Of a DNA stretch of 64,000 nt, positions 28,775-37,365 are shown piece after piece. A model generated the notes under the pieces. The model made no database searches. It was not told where the DNA came from and saw only the letters and a list, made by a program, of their open reading frames with translations. Within the stretch, counting starts at the first letter, position 1, and each line of letters opens with the position of its first letter. The DNA is from CAYUIG01 sp964444685 (GTDB lineage Bacteria > Gemmatimonadota > Gemmatimonadetes > Longimicrobiales > RSA9): the NCBI GenBank assembly GCA_964444685.1, contig CAYUIG010000002.1, forward strand, positions 1-64,000, written 5' to 3'. The position numbers and the translations under genes were made by a program.

Positions 28775-30222
28775 CCCTTCAGCACACCGAGCGGACGCAG
28801 CCGCACGACCTTGCGGCCGATGCCCGCGTTGTGCACGACGTCCACGACGTCCGCCACATCCTTGTACGCCTCCGGCACCTCTTCGGCGACGGTCGCGTAC
28901 GACGACGCGCGCACCTCGATGCCCTGCTCGCGGAACTCACGCTCGAGGTTGCGGCCCTGCGCCCCCTTCTTCGCCTTCGACCGGCTCATCCGCCGCCCCG
29001 CACCGTGACAGGTCGAACCGAACGTCTCCGCGAACGCGGCATCCGTGCCGACCAGCACGTACGAGTAGCGGCCCATATCGCCCGGGATGAGGACAGGCTG
29101 GCCTATGTCACGATAGGCACTCGGCACTTCGGGATGCCGCGGCGGGAACGCACGCGTCGCGCCCTTCCGGTGCACACACACTTTCCGCAGCGCGCCGTCC
29201 ACTTCGTGCTCCTCGAATTTTGCGATGTTGTGCGCGACGTCGTACAGCAGCGTGAGCCCGAGCTCCTGCCATGGCCGGCCCAGCACGCGCTCGAACGCCA
29301 TGCGCACGCGGTACGCCATCATCTGACGGTTCGCGAACGCGAAGTTCGCCGCCGCGTTCATCGCACCGAGATACTCGCGCGCCTCGGGTGAATCGAGCGG
29401 CGCGCACGCGAGCTGGCGATCGGGCAGCTCGATACCGTAGCGGGCCGCCGCCTTCAGCATGCGCTCCAGGTAATCGTCGCATACCTGGTATCCGAGCCCG
29501 CGCGACCCAGAATGGATCAGCACCGTCACCGTGTCCGGCTCAAGACCGAAGCGCTCGGCAACCTTCGCATCGTAGACCTCATCGATGCGGCCCACCTCGA
29601 TGAAGTGGTTGCCGGAACCCACCGTGCCGAGCTGGTCGCGCCCGCGTGCGATCGCGCGCTCACTGACCTGGTCCGGATCCGCACCCTGCAGCGTGCCGTA
29701 CGCCTCGATGTGCTGCAGGTCGTCTTCCGTTGCGTATCCCTCGCGCTGCGTCCAGCGCGCACCGTCCGCGAGCACCGCGCGCACCGCCGCATCATCGAGC
29801 TTGAAGCGTTCGTAGCCCTTACCGACACCGGCAGGAATGTCACGCAGCAGCTGATCCATGAGCTGCGACAGCTTCGGCCGCAGCTCGTCCGCGCGAATCC
29901 GCGAACGCAGCAGCCGCACACCGCAGTTGATGTCGTACCCGACACCACCCGGGCTCACGACGCCGCCGCGCGCCGGATCGAACGCCGCGACGCCGCCGAT
30001 CGCGAAGCCGTAGCCCCAGTGGATGTCCGGCATGCCGATCGACCGTCCCACGATGCCCGGCAGACACGCCACGTTCGCCACCTGCCGCACCGCTTCGTCG
30101 CCGCGGATGTCCTCCATCAGCGAACGATCGGCGAAGATCAGGCCGTCCACGTTCATCCTGCCGGTTCGCGGAATCAGCCAGCGATACTCGCCGATCTGCC
30201 GGATCTCGAGCCGCTCAGACAT
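28771..30222 (-). CDS. rtcB: RNA-splicing ligase RtcB
   Basis: GTP-dependent RNA ligase that joins 2',3'-cyclic phosphate or 3'-phosphate ends to 5'-OH ends. It is 483 residues, the usual length. Diagnostic motifs are SPGGVGYDINCGVRLLRS (metal-binding Cys at residue 100), GSGNHFIEVG, IHSGSRGLGYQVCDDY and STCHGAGRRMSRSKA, where the His near residue 406 is the one that becomes guanylylated. Its start overlaps the archease gene by eight bases, so ligase and cofactor are made together. The stop codon lies inside a CTAG shared with the convergent protease gene. Likely role here is repair of cleaved RNA; tRNA intron splicing is not suggested. Confidence 0.97.
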   Translation of the reverse strand: MSERLEIRQIGEYRWLIPRTGRMNVDGLIFADRSLMEDIRGDEAVRQVANVACLPGIVGRSIGMPDIHWGYGFAIGGVAAFDPARGGVVSPGGVGYDINCGVRLLRSRIRADELRPKLSQLMDQLLRDIPAGVGKGYERFKLDDAAVRAVLADGARWTQREGYATEDDLQHIEAYGTLQGADPDQVSERAIARGRDQLGTVGSGNHFIEVGRIDEVYDAKVAERFGLEPDTVTVLIHSGSRGLGYQVCDDYLERMLKAAARYGIELPDRQLACAPLDSPEAREYLGAMNAAANFAFANRQMMAYRVRMAFERVLGRPWQELGLTLLYDVAHNIAKFEEHEVDGALRKVCVHRKGATRAFPPRHPEVPSAYRDIGQPVLIPGDMGRYSYVLVGTDAAFAETFGSTCHGAGRRMSRSKAKKGAQGRNLEREFREQGIEVRASSYATVAEEVPEAYKDVADVVDVVHNAGIGRKVVRLRPLGVLKG

Positions 30223-30628
30223 CGAAGATCACCCGCGCATGCCAGCCGTCATGCGCGCCCTCCACACGCAGCGCGTGGTACGTCACACCCTTGATCTCAC
30301 GCACACTGGGACCATCGTCCGCGAACATCGTGACGCGGGCACGCAGTCGCCTCGGTCCGAGCGCTTCGAACGAGGCGGAGTGGTAGGCAAGGCCATCGAC
30401 CGCGTGCAGATACAGCAGCTCGCGCAGCCACGCCACCATGAGACCGGCCACGTCGCCCGCTTCCAACTCGACTGTGCGCTCGATGTCCCCTGCGTGAGCG
30501 GGGCGCTCGCCGCGGATCAGCTCCAGCATGCCGCGCGCGGCGAGATCGAAGAGCGCCTCCAGATCCGGAGCGCGCACCTCGATCCCGACATCCGCCGTAT
30601 GCTCGAGCGATCGGACCTCACCCGGCAC
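30215..30628 (-). CDS. Archease, RtcB-activating protein
   Basis: Small protein of 137 residues of the archease family, which speeds RtcB guanylylation and allows multiple turnover. The family features are EHTADVGIEVRAPDLEALFD at the N-terminus (metal-binding Asp near residue 13), the central LMVAWLRELLYLHAVDG, and the end IKGVTYHALRVE and ARVIFDV. The overlap with rtcB supports the assignment. The CBS gene ends seven bases upstream, so the order in transcription is CBS protein, archease, RtcB. Confidence 0.95.
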   Translation of the reverse strand: MPGEVRSLEHTADVGIEVRAPDLEALFDLAARGMLELIRGERPAHAGDIERTVELEAGDVAGLMVAWLRELLYLHAVDGLAYHSASFEALGPRRLRARVTMFADDGPSVREIKGVTYHALRVEGAHDGWHARVIFDV

Positions 30629-30634
30629 GTGCGA

Positions 30635-31096
30635 TCAGGCGCGCGGGCCGACGTGGAAGTGCCCCGCCACGGCGCGCAGCACGTCGGTCGTGCTCACAAT
30701 GCCCACGACACGCCCGCCCTCGCGCACCAGCGCGCGGCTGATGCCCGCACGCAGCAGGAACTCCGCTAGCTCGGGAATCGTGGCACTCGACCGGATCGAG
30801 AAGCGCGCCGGCATCATCACGTCGCGCACCGTCGGCTCCGGCGGTGGACCGTCACCGGTCCGCACCTCCGGCGGCAGCTCGGCCTCGGGGCCGTACGCCA
30901 CGATGCGCACGAGGTCCGATGTCGAGATCACGCCCATGACCTCGCCGTCCTCGACCACGGGTGCCCCGGAGATGCCCGACTCGTACAGCGTGCGTGCGGC
31001 CTTCCGCGCCGGCTCGTCCGGCCGGAGGAAAACCAGCTTTCGCTGCATGATGTCGGCAACCCGGAAGGTCGGATGACTCCTCGCTGCTTCGCTCAT
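30635..31096 (-). CDS. Tandem CBS-domain protein
   Basis: Soluble protein of 153 residues made of two CBS motifs: VADIMQRKLVFLRPDEPARK to GVISTSDLVRIV, and VRDVMMPARFSIRSSATIPE to GIVSTTDVLRAV. CBS pairs bind adenine nucleotides and often sense energy state. An AAAGGAGGA Shine-Dalgarno ends about six bases before ATG 31096, making this start firm; a longer frame to 31237 has no such support. It heads the CBS-archease-rtcB set, separated from archease by only six bases, which suggests nucleotide-dependent control of, or shared expression with, RNA repair. Confidence 0.92.
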   Translation of the reverse strand: MSEAARSHPTFRVADIMQRKLVFLRPDEPARKAARTLYESGISGAPVVEDGEVMGVISTSDLVRIVAYGPEAELPPEVRTGDGPPPEPTVRDVMMPARFSIRSSATIPELAEFLLRAGISRALVREGGRVVGIVSTTDVLRAVAGHFHVGPRA

Positions 31097-31229
31097 CCCG
31101 TCCTCCTTTCCCTGTGCCGTCATGCCACCCCCAACATGGCTCGCCGCCATGATCGCAGGGATCGGGGAACTGCTTCTTTCGTGTACGGCAACCTCCCTGG
31201 TGCGTTTGTCGGGGGAACTCTGTACTCCG

Positions 31230-31697
31230 CTAATCACCCTTCTGATAGGTGCCGATCAGCTCCGCCTGCGCCAGCACGTGCCCCTTCATGGCCGCTTCCA
31301 GTTCCGCCTTCGTGGGCGTGCCGAGGTCCCCCAGCACCTTGTCCAGCGCGTAGAGCTTGTGGAAATAGCGATGCCGGCCGATCGGCGGGCACGGCCCGCC
31401 GTAGTCCGCCCGGTTCCAGTCGTTCTTCCCGCGACGCGTGCCCTCCGGCAGCGCGCGGTCCGCGTTGTCCGGCAGCAGCCGCACGCCCGCCGGTATGTCG
31501 TACAGCACCCAGTGCACATAGACGCGCTCCGGCTTCGCCGGGTCTGGCGCGTCGGGGTCGTCGACGATCAGCGCAAAGCCGCGCGTGCCAACGGGCGGGT
31601 CGCTCCACTGCAGCGGCGGCGACACGTCGTCGCCTTCACAGGTGTGCCGCCGCGGGATCACGCCCATGGCTTCGAACGCGGGTGACTTCAGTTCCAT
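31230..31697 (-). CDS. YbhB/YbcL family (PEBP-like) protein
   Basis: Phosphatidylethanolamine-binding-protein family member of 155 residues. Landmarks are SPAFEAMGVIPRRHTCEGDD, SPPLQWSDPPVGTRGFALIV, the ligand-site DDPDAPDP and VHWVLYDIPA, and YGGPCPPIGRHRYFHKLYAL. Bacterial members are usually cytoplasmic, with poorly known roles. GGAG lies about nine bases before the ATG at 31697. It is divergent from the FeS/NrfD gene; the 86 bases between them must hold both promoters. Confidence 0.93.
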   Translation of the reverse strand: MELKSPAFEAMGVIPRRHTCEGDDVSPPLQWSDPPVGTRGFALIVDDPDAPDPAKPERVYVHWVLYDIPAGVRLLPDNADRALPEGTRRGKNDWNRADYGGPCPPIGRHRYFHKLYALDKVLGDLGTPTKAELEAAMKGHVLAQAELIGTYQKGD

Positions 31698-31783
31698 GTC
31701 GTTTCTCCTTCCACAGATCGGGTTGACACGCAGCATGCGGGCCGCGGCTTGCGGACGCAATCGACGCGGGGCACTTTGCCGGC

Positions 31784-33316
31784 ATGCCGGAAACGTCCGC
31801 CGCGCGCGAGGCGCCGACCCGCTGGGCCAAGGTCATCGACCACACCCGCTGCATCGGCTGCCACGCCTGCACCACCGCCTGCAAATCCGAGAACGAGGTC
31901 CCGCTCTCGGTCACCCGCACCTACGTCAAGTACGTCGACGTCGGCACCTTCCCGCAGGCGCGCCGCGCATTCCAGGTCACACGCTGCAACCAGTGCGACG
32001 CCGCACCGTGCGTCACCGCATGCCCCACGGCCGCGATGTTCCGCCGCCGCGACGGCATCGTCGACTTCGACAAGGAAGCGTGCATCGGCTGCAAGGCGTG
32101 CATCGCCGCCTGCCCGTACGACGCGATCTTCATCAACCCCGAGGACCACTCGGCGGAGAAGTGCAACTTCTGCGCGCATCGCATCGACGTCGGCCTCGAG
32201 CCCGCGTGTGTCGTCGTGTGCCCGACCGGAGCCATCCTCGTCGGCGACCTGGATGATCCCACGTCGCTCGTATCGCAGATCATCAACCGCTCGCCCGTGA
32301 GCGTGCGTCGGCCTGAGAAGGAGACGCGACCGAAGCTCTTCTACAAGGGCGCGCACCAGGCCACGCTCGACCCGCTCGCCGCACGGCGCCCCGACGGCAA
32401 CCTCTACATGTGGAGCGAGCAGCCGCAGGTGCCGCACGGCGTCGGTGCCGGTCACCCCGGCCCGCACAACTCTTCGGCCGCCGCGGTCCTTTCCTACGAC
32501 GTCGCGCACCGCGCGCCATGGGACTGGCGCGTCAGCCTCTACACGTGGACGAAGGGGATCGCCGCAGGCGCGTACCTCGTGCCGCTCGCGCTCTGCCTGT
32601 TCGGACTGCTGTCGTGGGAGAGTGCGCTCTGGGTCTGGGCCGCACCGATCGTCGCCGGCGTGTTCCTCGCGCTGACGGGCCTCGTGCTCATCGCGGATCT
32701 CGAGCACCCGTCGCGCTTCCTCTACATCTTCACGCGCCCGCAATGGCGGAGCTGGCTCGTGCGCGGCGGCTTCATCATCGCCGCCTTCTCGATCGCGCTC
32801 GCCGCACACTTCGTTGCCACACTGCTCGGTGCGACGTCATCCACCGCATGGATCGCGCTGCTCGGAGGCCCGCTCGCGGCCGCAACCGCTGCGTACACCG
32901 CGTACCTCTTCGCCCAGGCGAAAGCCCGTGATCTCTGGCAGAACCCGCTCGCGCCCGCGCACCTCACCGTGCAGGCCGCGCTGCTCGGCGCTGCCGCGCT
33001 CGCGCTGCTCGCGCCGCGCATGCACGCATCGGCGGCTCCTGCCCTGCACGCGATCGTCGCGTTCGCCGCCGGGATCCATCTGCTGATGGTCCTCGGTGAG
33101 CACACGCTCACGCACACGACCGCACACGCGAAACTCGCTGCACGAGAGATGACGCGCGGCCGCTACGCCGCATTCTTCATCGTGAGTGTGGCGCTCGTTG
33201 CGGCCGGCGTGCTGACGCCCTGGATCGGAACGTTCGGCGCCGTCGCCGCAGCGATCGGACTGCTGGCCTACGAGCACGCGTACGTGCAGGCCGGACAGTC
33301 GGTGCCCCTGGCATGA
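31784..33316 (+). CDS. Fused 4Fe-4S ferredoxin and NrfD-like membrane subunit
   Basis: Electron-transfer protein of 510 residues in which two usually separate subunits of a complex iron-sulfur molybdoenzyme are joined. Residues 1-180 carry four cysteine clusters: CIGCHACTTAC, CNQCDAAPCVTACP, CIGCKACIAACP and CNFCAHRIDVGLEPACVVVC, enough for four 4Fe-4S centres. After a linker of about 65 residues, residues 255-510 form eight or so hydrophobic helices beginning SLYTWTKGIAAGAYLVPLAL, like NrfD/PsrC. It should pass electrons between the molybdopterin subunit encoded next and the quinone pool. Whether the enzyme oxidises or reduces its substrate cannot be told from this subunit. Confidence 0.92.
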   Translation: MPETSAAREAPTRWAKVIDHTRCIGCHACTTACKSENEVPLSVTRTYVKYVDVGTFPQARRAFQVTRCNQCDAAPCVTACPTAAMFRRRDGIVDFDKEACIGCKACIAACPYDAIFINPEDHSAEKCNFCAHRIDVGLEPACVVVCPTGAILVGDLDDPTSLVSQIINRSPVSVRRPEKETRPKLFYKGAHQATLDPLAARRPDGNLYMWSEQPQVPHGVGAGHPGPHNSSAAAVLSYDVAHRAPWDWRVSLYTWTKGIAAGAYLVPLALCLFGLLSWESALWVWAAPIVAGVFLALTGLVLIADLEHPSRFLYIFTRPQWRSWLVRGGFIIAAFSIALAAHFVATLLGATSSTAWIALLGGPLAAATAAYTAYLFAQAKARDLWQNPLAPAHLTVQAALLGAAALALLAPRMHASAAPALHAIVAFAAGIHLLMVLGEHTLTHTTAHAKLAAREMTRGRYAAFFIVSVALVAAGVLTPWIGTFGAVAAAIGLLAYEHAYVQAGQSVPLA

Positions 33317-33324
33317 ACAACGTA

Positions 33325-33421
33325 TCTGGAGTCTGGGGTCTGGGGTCTGGTGTCTGGTGCATGGGAATCCGTGTACCCGCCGTGAACCAGACTCCAGACT
33401 CCAGACTCCAGACCCCAGACA
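33325..33421. repeat. Family A inverted repeat element A7
   Basis: Left arm 33325-33359 has five GTCTGGN units, right arm 33385-33421 five complementary units, loop about 25 bases. It lies between the FeS/NrfD gene and the molybdopterin gene and ends 11 bases before the latter's ATG, so it replaces the normal ribosome-binding region. Confidence 0.9.
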
Positions 33422-33431
33422 CGGATTCTCG

Positions 33432-36299
33432 ATGATGGACGACCGCTACCCGGGCCCGAGCCAGGCTGGTCTCAAGGCCTTCCCGCCGAAGGAGGAGTGG
33501 GACGACTGGACCGAGCTGGACTCGAAGTCGTGGCCGCGCCGTGTCGAGAAGCGCTATTCGCTCGTCCCCACCACCTGCTTCAACTGCGAGTCCGCGTGCG
33601 GACTGCTCGCGTACGTCGACCGCACGACGCTCACGGTCAGGAAGTTCGAAGGGAATCCGGAGCACCCCGGGTCGCGCGGGCGGAACTGCGCGAAGGGGCC
33701 GGCCACGCTCAACCAGGTCACGGATCCCGACCGCATCCTCACGCCCCTCAAGCGCAAGGGTGCGCGCGGGGCAGGGCAGTGGGAGCAGGTCTCATGGGAT
33801 GATGCACTGAACGGCATCGCGGCCCGAATCCGCCGCGCGCTCGTCGAGGGCCGTCGCAACGAGATCATGTACCACGTCGGGCGCCCGGGTGAGGATGGAT
33901 TCACGGAGCGCGTGCTGGCAGCATGGGGCGTGGACGGCCACAACTCGCACACGAACATCTGCTCCGCGGGTGCGCGCGCGGGCTATCACTTCTGGATGGG
34001 GCTGGACCGCCCGAGCCCGGATCACGCGAACGCGAAGGTCATCCTGCTCGTCAGCAGCCACCTCGAGGCCGGCCACTACTTCAATCCGCACGCGCAGCGC
34101 GTCATCGAGGCGAAGGCGAACGGTGCGAAGCTCATCGTGTTCGACACGCGGCTGTCGAACACCGCGACGCATGCGGACTGGTGGGTCGCACCGTATCCGG
34201 GATCCGAAGCCGCAATCCTGCTCGCCATCGCGAACCACCTGATCCGCAACCGCCTCTACGATCGCGACTACGTGCGACGCTGGTGGAACTGGGAGCAGTG
34301 GCTCGAACACGAGCGCCCGGATCTCCCACCCACGTTCGAGTCGTTCGAGCAGGAGCTCGAACAGCTCTACGCGCGGTACACCTTCGACTTCGCCGCGAAC
34401 GAGTCCGGGGTCGATGCCGCGATCATCGCCGAGATCGCCGACGCCGTGTCGAAAGCCGGCAGCGCGCTTTCCACGCACAACTGGCGGAGCGCGGCCGCCG
34501 GCAACCTCGGCGGCTGGCAGGTGGCGCGCACGCTGTTCATGCTCAACGCGCTCATGGGCGCGATCGCCGTGCCGGGCGGCACCTTCCCGAACGCGTGGAA
34601 CAAGTACGTACCCAAGCCCATCCATCTGCCGCCGCACCCGGACACATGGAACGCGCTCTCGTGGCCGGCCGAGTATCCGCTCTCGATGTTCGAGCTGTCG
34701 TTCCTGCTGCCGCACTTCGTGAAGGAGGGCCGCGGCAAGCTCGATGTCTATTTCACGCGCGTCTACAACCCGGTGTGGACCAATCCGGACGGCTTCTCGT
34801 GGATCGAGATGCTGACGGACGAGTCGAAGGTCGGGCTGCACGTCGCACTGACTCCGACATGGAACGAGACGTCATTCTACGCCGACTACATCCTGCCCAT
34901 GGGTCACGGCCCCGAGCGCCACGACGTGCACTCGTACGAGCAGTACGACGGCCAGTGGATCGGCTTCCGCCAGCCCGTGCTGCGCGCCGCGCGTGAACGC
35001 ATGGGAGAAAGCGTCGCCGACACGCGCGCCGTGAATCCAGGCGAGGTGTGGGAGGAGAACGAGTTCTGGATCGAGCTGTCGTGGCGCATCGATCCCGATG
35101 GCGCGCTCGGCATTCGTCGGTGGTTCGAATCGAAGGCGTCGCCCGGGTCGAAGCTCACCATCGACGAGTATTACGGCTGGATGTTCGAGAACTCCGTGCC
35201 CGGCCTCCCGGAAGCTGCGGCCGCGGAAGGCCTCACGCCGCTGGCGTACATGCGGCAGTACGGCGCATTCGAGGTGGCGAAGCGCATCGGTGCGGTGCAC
35301 GAGCAGGAAGTGCCGAAGCAGGAGCTGGAGGACGTGAAGGTCGACCGCTTCGGCCGCGTGTACACGAAAGCGCCGAAGCCTGCGTCACCGAACATCGTGC
35401 CCCAGCCGCAACCCGATCCCGACGCCGACGGACGACGGCCCGCCGGCGTGCTGCACGAGGGAAAGGTCGTGCGCGGATTTCCCACGCCGAGCGGCAAGCT
35501 CGAGTTCTGGTCGCGCACGCTGGCCGAATGGGGCTGGCCGGAGCTCGCGCTACCGACGTACATCCGCAGCCAGATCCACCCTTCCGCGCTCGACTCCGGC
35601 GAGATGCCGCTCATCAGCACCTTCCGCCTGCCCGTGCAGATCCACACGCGCAGCGGCAACGCGAAGTGGCTGGATGAGATCGCGCATACGAACCCGCTGT
35701 GGATCCACACGCGCGATGCGGCGCGCCTCGGCGTGAAGACCGGTGACGCCATCCGCGTCGAGACGCGCATCGGCTACTTCGTCGTGCGTGCATGGGTGAC
35801 CGAGGGGATCCGGCCCGGCGTGGTGGCGTGCAGCCATCACATGGGTCGCTGGCGACCCGGCGCCCAGCGCGATCTCGGCCAGCGCCAGATCATGGCCACC
35901 GTGAAGCTCGACCGCGACGGCACCCAGTGGCGCATGCGCCGCCTCGCTGGCGCCGGCCCGTTCGAGTCCTCGGATCCGGACACGCTGCGCATCTGGTGGA
36001 GCGATGTCGGTGTCCACCAGAACCTCACGTTCCCGGTCCAGCCGGATCCCATCTCGGGCAGCCACTGCTGGCACCAGGCCGTCCGCATCCGGAAGGCCGA
36101 TCCAGACGATCGCCCCGGCGACATCGCCGTCGACACCGCCCGCGCGCACCAGCTCTACCGCGAGTGGCTCGAGCAGGCCCGCCCCGCCGACCGCGTCTCC
36201 CCCAACGGAGACCGCCGTCCGTACTGGCTCATGCGCCCCCTCCGGCCGACGCGCGAGGCGTACCGGCTTGCCGGTTCACCGGCTGCTGGAAACACTTAG
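33432..36299 (+). CDS. Molybdopterin-dependent oxidoreductase, catalytic subunit (DMSO reductase family)
   Basis: Catalytic subunit of 955 residues. The N-terminal 4Fe-4S site is CFNCESACGLLAYVD followed by a fourth Cys in RGRNCAKGP. Residues NSHTNICSAGARAGY contain the likely Mo-ligating Cys. Then come the usual bis-MGD-binding segments (VILLVSSHLEAGHYFNPH, FDTRLSNTATHADWW) and a C-terminal aspartate-decarboxylase-like domain with RLGVKTGDAIRVETRIG. No twin-arginine signal is present, so the active site should face the cytoplasm. With the fused B/C subunit and the sulfur genes downstream, a sulfite-dehydrogenase (Soe-like) role is attractive, but polysulfide, tetrathionate or another substrate cannot be excluded. 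ATG 33432 or 33435. Confidence 0.92.
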   Translation: MMDDRYPGPSQAGLKAFPPKEEWDDWTELDSKSWPRRVEKRYSLVPTTCFNCESACGLLAYVDRTTLTVRKFEGNPEHPGSRGRNCAKGPATLNQVTDPDRILTPLKRKGARGAGQWEQVSWDDALNGIAARIRRALVEGRRNEIMYHVGRPGEDGFTERVLAAWGVDGHNSHTNICSAGARAGYHFWMGLDRPSPDHANAKVILLVSSHLEAGHYFNPHAQRVIEAKANGAKLIVFDTRLSNTATHADWWVAPYPGSEAAILLAIANHLIRNRLYDRDYVRRWWNWEQWLEHERPDLPPTFESFEQELEQLYARYTFDFAANESGVDAAIIAEIADAVSKAGSALSTHNWRSAAAGNLGGWQVARTLFMLNALMGAIAVPGGTFPNAWNKYVPKPIHLPPHPDTWNALSWPAEYPLSMFELSFLLPHFVKEGRGKLDVYFTRVYNPVWTNPDGFSWIEMLTDESKVGLHVALTPTWNETSFYADYILPMGHGPERHDVHSYEQYDGQWIGFRQPVLRAARERMGESVADTRAVNPGEVWEENEFWIELSWRIDPDGALGIRRWFESKASPGSKLTIDEYYGWMFENSVPGLPEAAAAEGLTPLAYMRQYGAFEVAKRIGAVHEQEVPKQELEDVKVDRFGRVYTKAPKPASPNIVPQPQPDPDADGRRPAGVLHEGKVVRGFPTPSGKLEFWSRTLAEWGWPELALPTYIRSQIHPSALDSGEMPLISTFRLPVQIHTRSGNAKWLDEIAHTNPLWIHTRDAARLGVKTGDAIRVETRIGYFVVRAWVTEGIRPGVVACSHHMGRWRPGAQRDLGQRQIMATVKLDRDGTQWRMRRLAGAGPFESSDPDTLRIWWSDVGVHQNLTFPVQPDPISGSHCWHQAVRIRKADPDDRPGDIAVDTARAHQLYREWLEQARPADRVSPNGDRRPYWLMRPLRPTREAYRLAGSPAAGNT

Positions 36300-36316
36300 G
36301 CTTGGGAAGGGAATTA

Positions 36317-36512
36317 CATTTCACCGCAGAGGCGCTGAGGACACGGAGAACGACAATAGGATTGGGTGCGCCGGCGCTTCATGTTCGCGGTGGAATCCCG
36401 AGCCGCCAGGCCCTGTAGTGAAAAGAAAGAAACTTGAGCTGGCATCGCCGGGGCGGACGACGAACGCCGCGAAGTGCTCAGCGCGCTCTGCGCCTCTGCG
36501 GTGAATTGTCGT
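36317..36512. repeat. Family B inverted repeat element B3
   Basis: Left arm 36319-36352 (TTCACCGCAGAGGCGCTGAG) and right arm 36471-36512 are reverse complements with a spacer of about 120 bases. No gene is seen in the spacer. The element lies between the molybdopterin gene and the DsrE-like gene, within what is otherwise one operon. Confidence 0.88.
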
Positions 36513-36549
36513 TAGATTGCCTGGCCACGAACGCAAGAGGACAGACCGC

Positions 36550-37107
36550 ATGCTCGATACGACCGCAAACCTTACAGAAGACCAGATCCGCCAGATCGTC
36601 CGCGAGGAGATCGAACGGGCCTTCAGGAAGGACCCGGCATCGAAGAAGGCCGCGATCATCGCGTCGAAGGGCACGCTCGACTGGGCGTATCCGCCCTTCA
36701 TCCTCGCCACGGCCGCGGCCGCGGCGGGCATGGAGGTGTCCGTCTTCTTCACCTTCTACGGGCTGAACCTGATCCACAGGGACTTCGAGAAGAAGCTCAA
36801 GGTCTCGCCCGTCGCGAATCCGGCGATGCCGATGCCCATCCCGATGCCGGACCTGGTCACCGCGCTGCCCGGGATGCAGACCATGGCCACGGGCATGATG
36901 AAGTCGATGTTCAGGAAGAAGAACGTCGCGCGCATTGCCGAGCTGATCGACACGGCGAAGGAGCTCGACGTCAAGCTGATCGCCTGCCAGATGACGATGG
37001 ACGTCTTCGGCTACCGCGAGGACGAGTTCCTGCCGGGCGTTCAGTTCGGCGGCGCCGCTGCGTTCCTCTCCGAGGCACGCAAGAGCCACGTCACCCTGTT
37101 CATCTGA
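36550..37107 (+). CDS. DsrE2-like sulfur-carrier protein
   Basis: DsrE/DsrF/DrsH-superfamily protein of 185 residues. After a charged N-terminal helix comes KKAAIIASKGTLDWAYPPF, then GMEVSVFFTFYGLNLI. A long insertion with MPMPIPMPDLVTALPGM follows, then VKLIACQMTMDVFGY with the conserved Cys used for sulfane sulfur. It ends GVQFGGAAAFLSEARKSHVTLFI, a DsrE2-type ending. Such proteins shuttle persulfide sulfur with TusA and rhodanese partners, both of which follow here. TusA begins ten bases after the stop. Confidence 0.88.
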   Translation: MLDTTANLTEDQIRQIVREEIERAFRKDPASKKAAIIASKGTLDWAYPPFILATAAAAAGMEVSVFFTFYGLNLIHRDFEKKLKVSPVANPAMPMPIPMPDLVTALPGMQTMATGMMKSMFRKKNVARIAELIDTAKELDVKLIACQMTMDVFGYREDEFLPGVQFGGAAAFLSEARKSHVTLFI

Positions 37108-37116
37108 GGAGGCGCC

Positions 37117-37365
37117 ATGGCCGAGCTCACCGCCGACCGCATCCTGGACGCGCGCGGCATGCTCTGCCCGATGCCGATCGTGAAGGCGTCGAAGGAGATC
37201 CGGCAGATCGAGCCGGGACAGGTGCTGCGCGTCCTCGCCACGGACCGCGGCGCGATTGCCGATTTCCCCGCGTGGGCCGATGACACCGGCAACGAGCTGC
37301 TCGAGTGGCACGAGGAGGACGGCCACCTCGTCTTCCACCTGCGACGCGGAGACGACGACTCATGA
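37117..37365 (+). CDS. tusA: TusA-family sulfurtransferase
   Basis: Small sulfur carrier of 82 residues. The family signature LDARGMLCPMPIVKASKEI carries the persulfide-forming Cys at residue 17 in the CPxP motif, and VLATDRGAIADFPAWA follows as expected. GAGGAGG precedes the ATG. The stop codon overlaps the next start. In sulfur oxidisers TusA hands sulfane sulfur to DsrE2 and rhodanese partners or to Hdr-type oxidation complexes; the context here is the first of these rather than tRNA thiolation. Confidence 0.94.
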   Translation: MAELTADRILDARGMLCPMPIVKASKEIRQIEPGQVLRVLATDRGAIADFPAWADDTGNELLEWHEEDGHLVFHLRRGDDDS

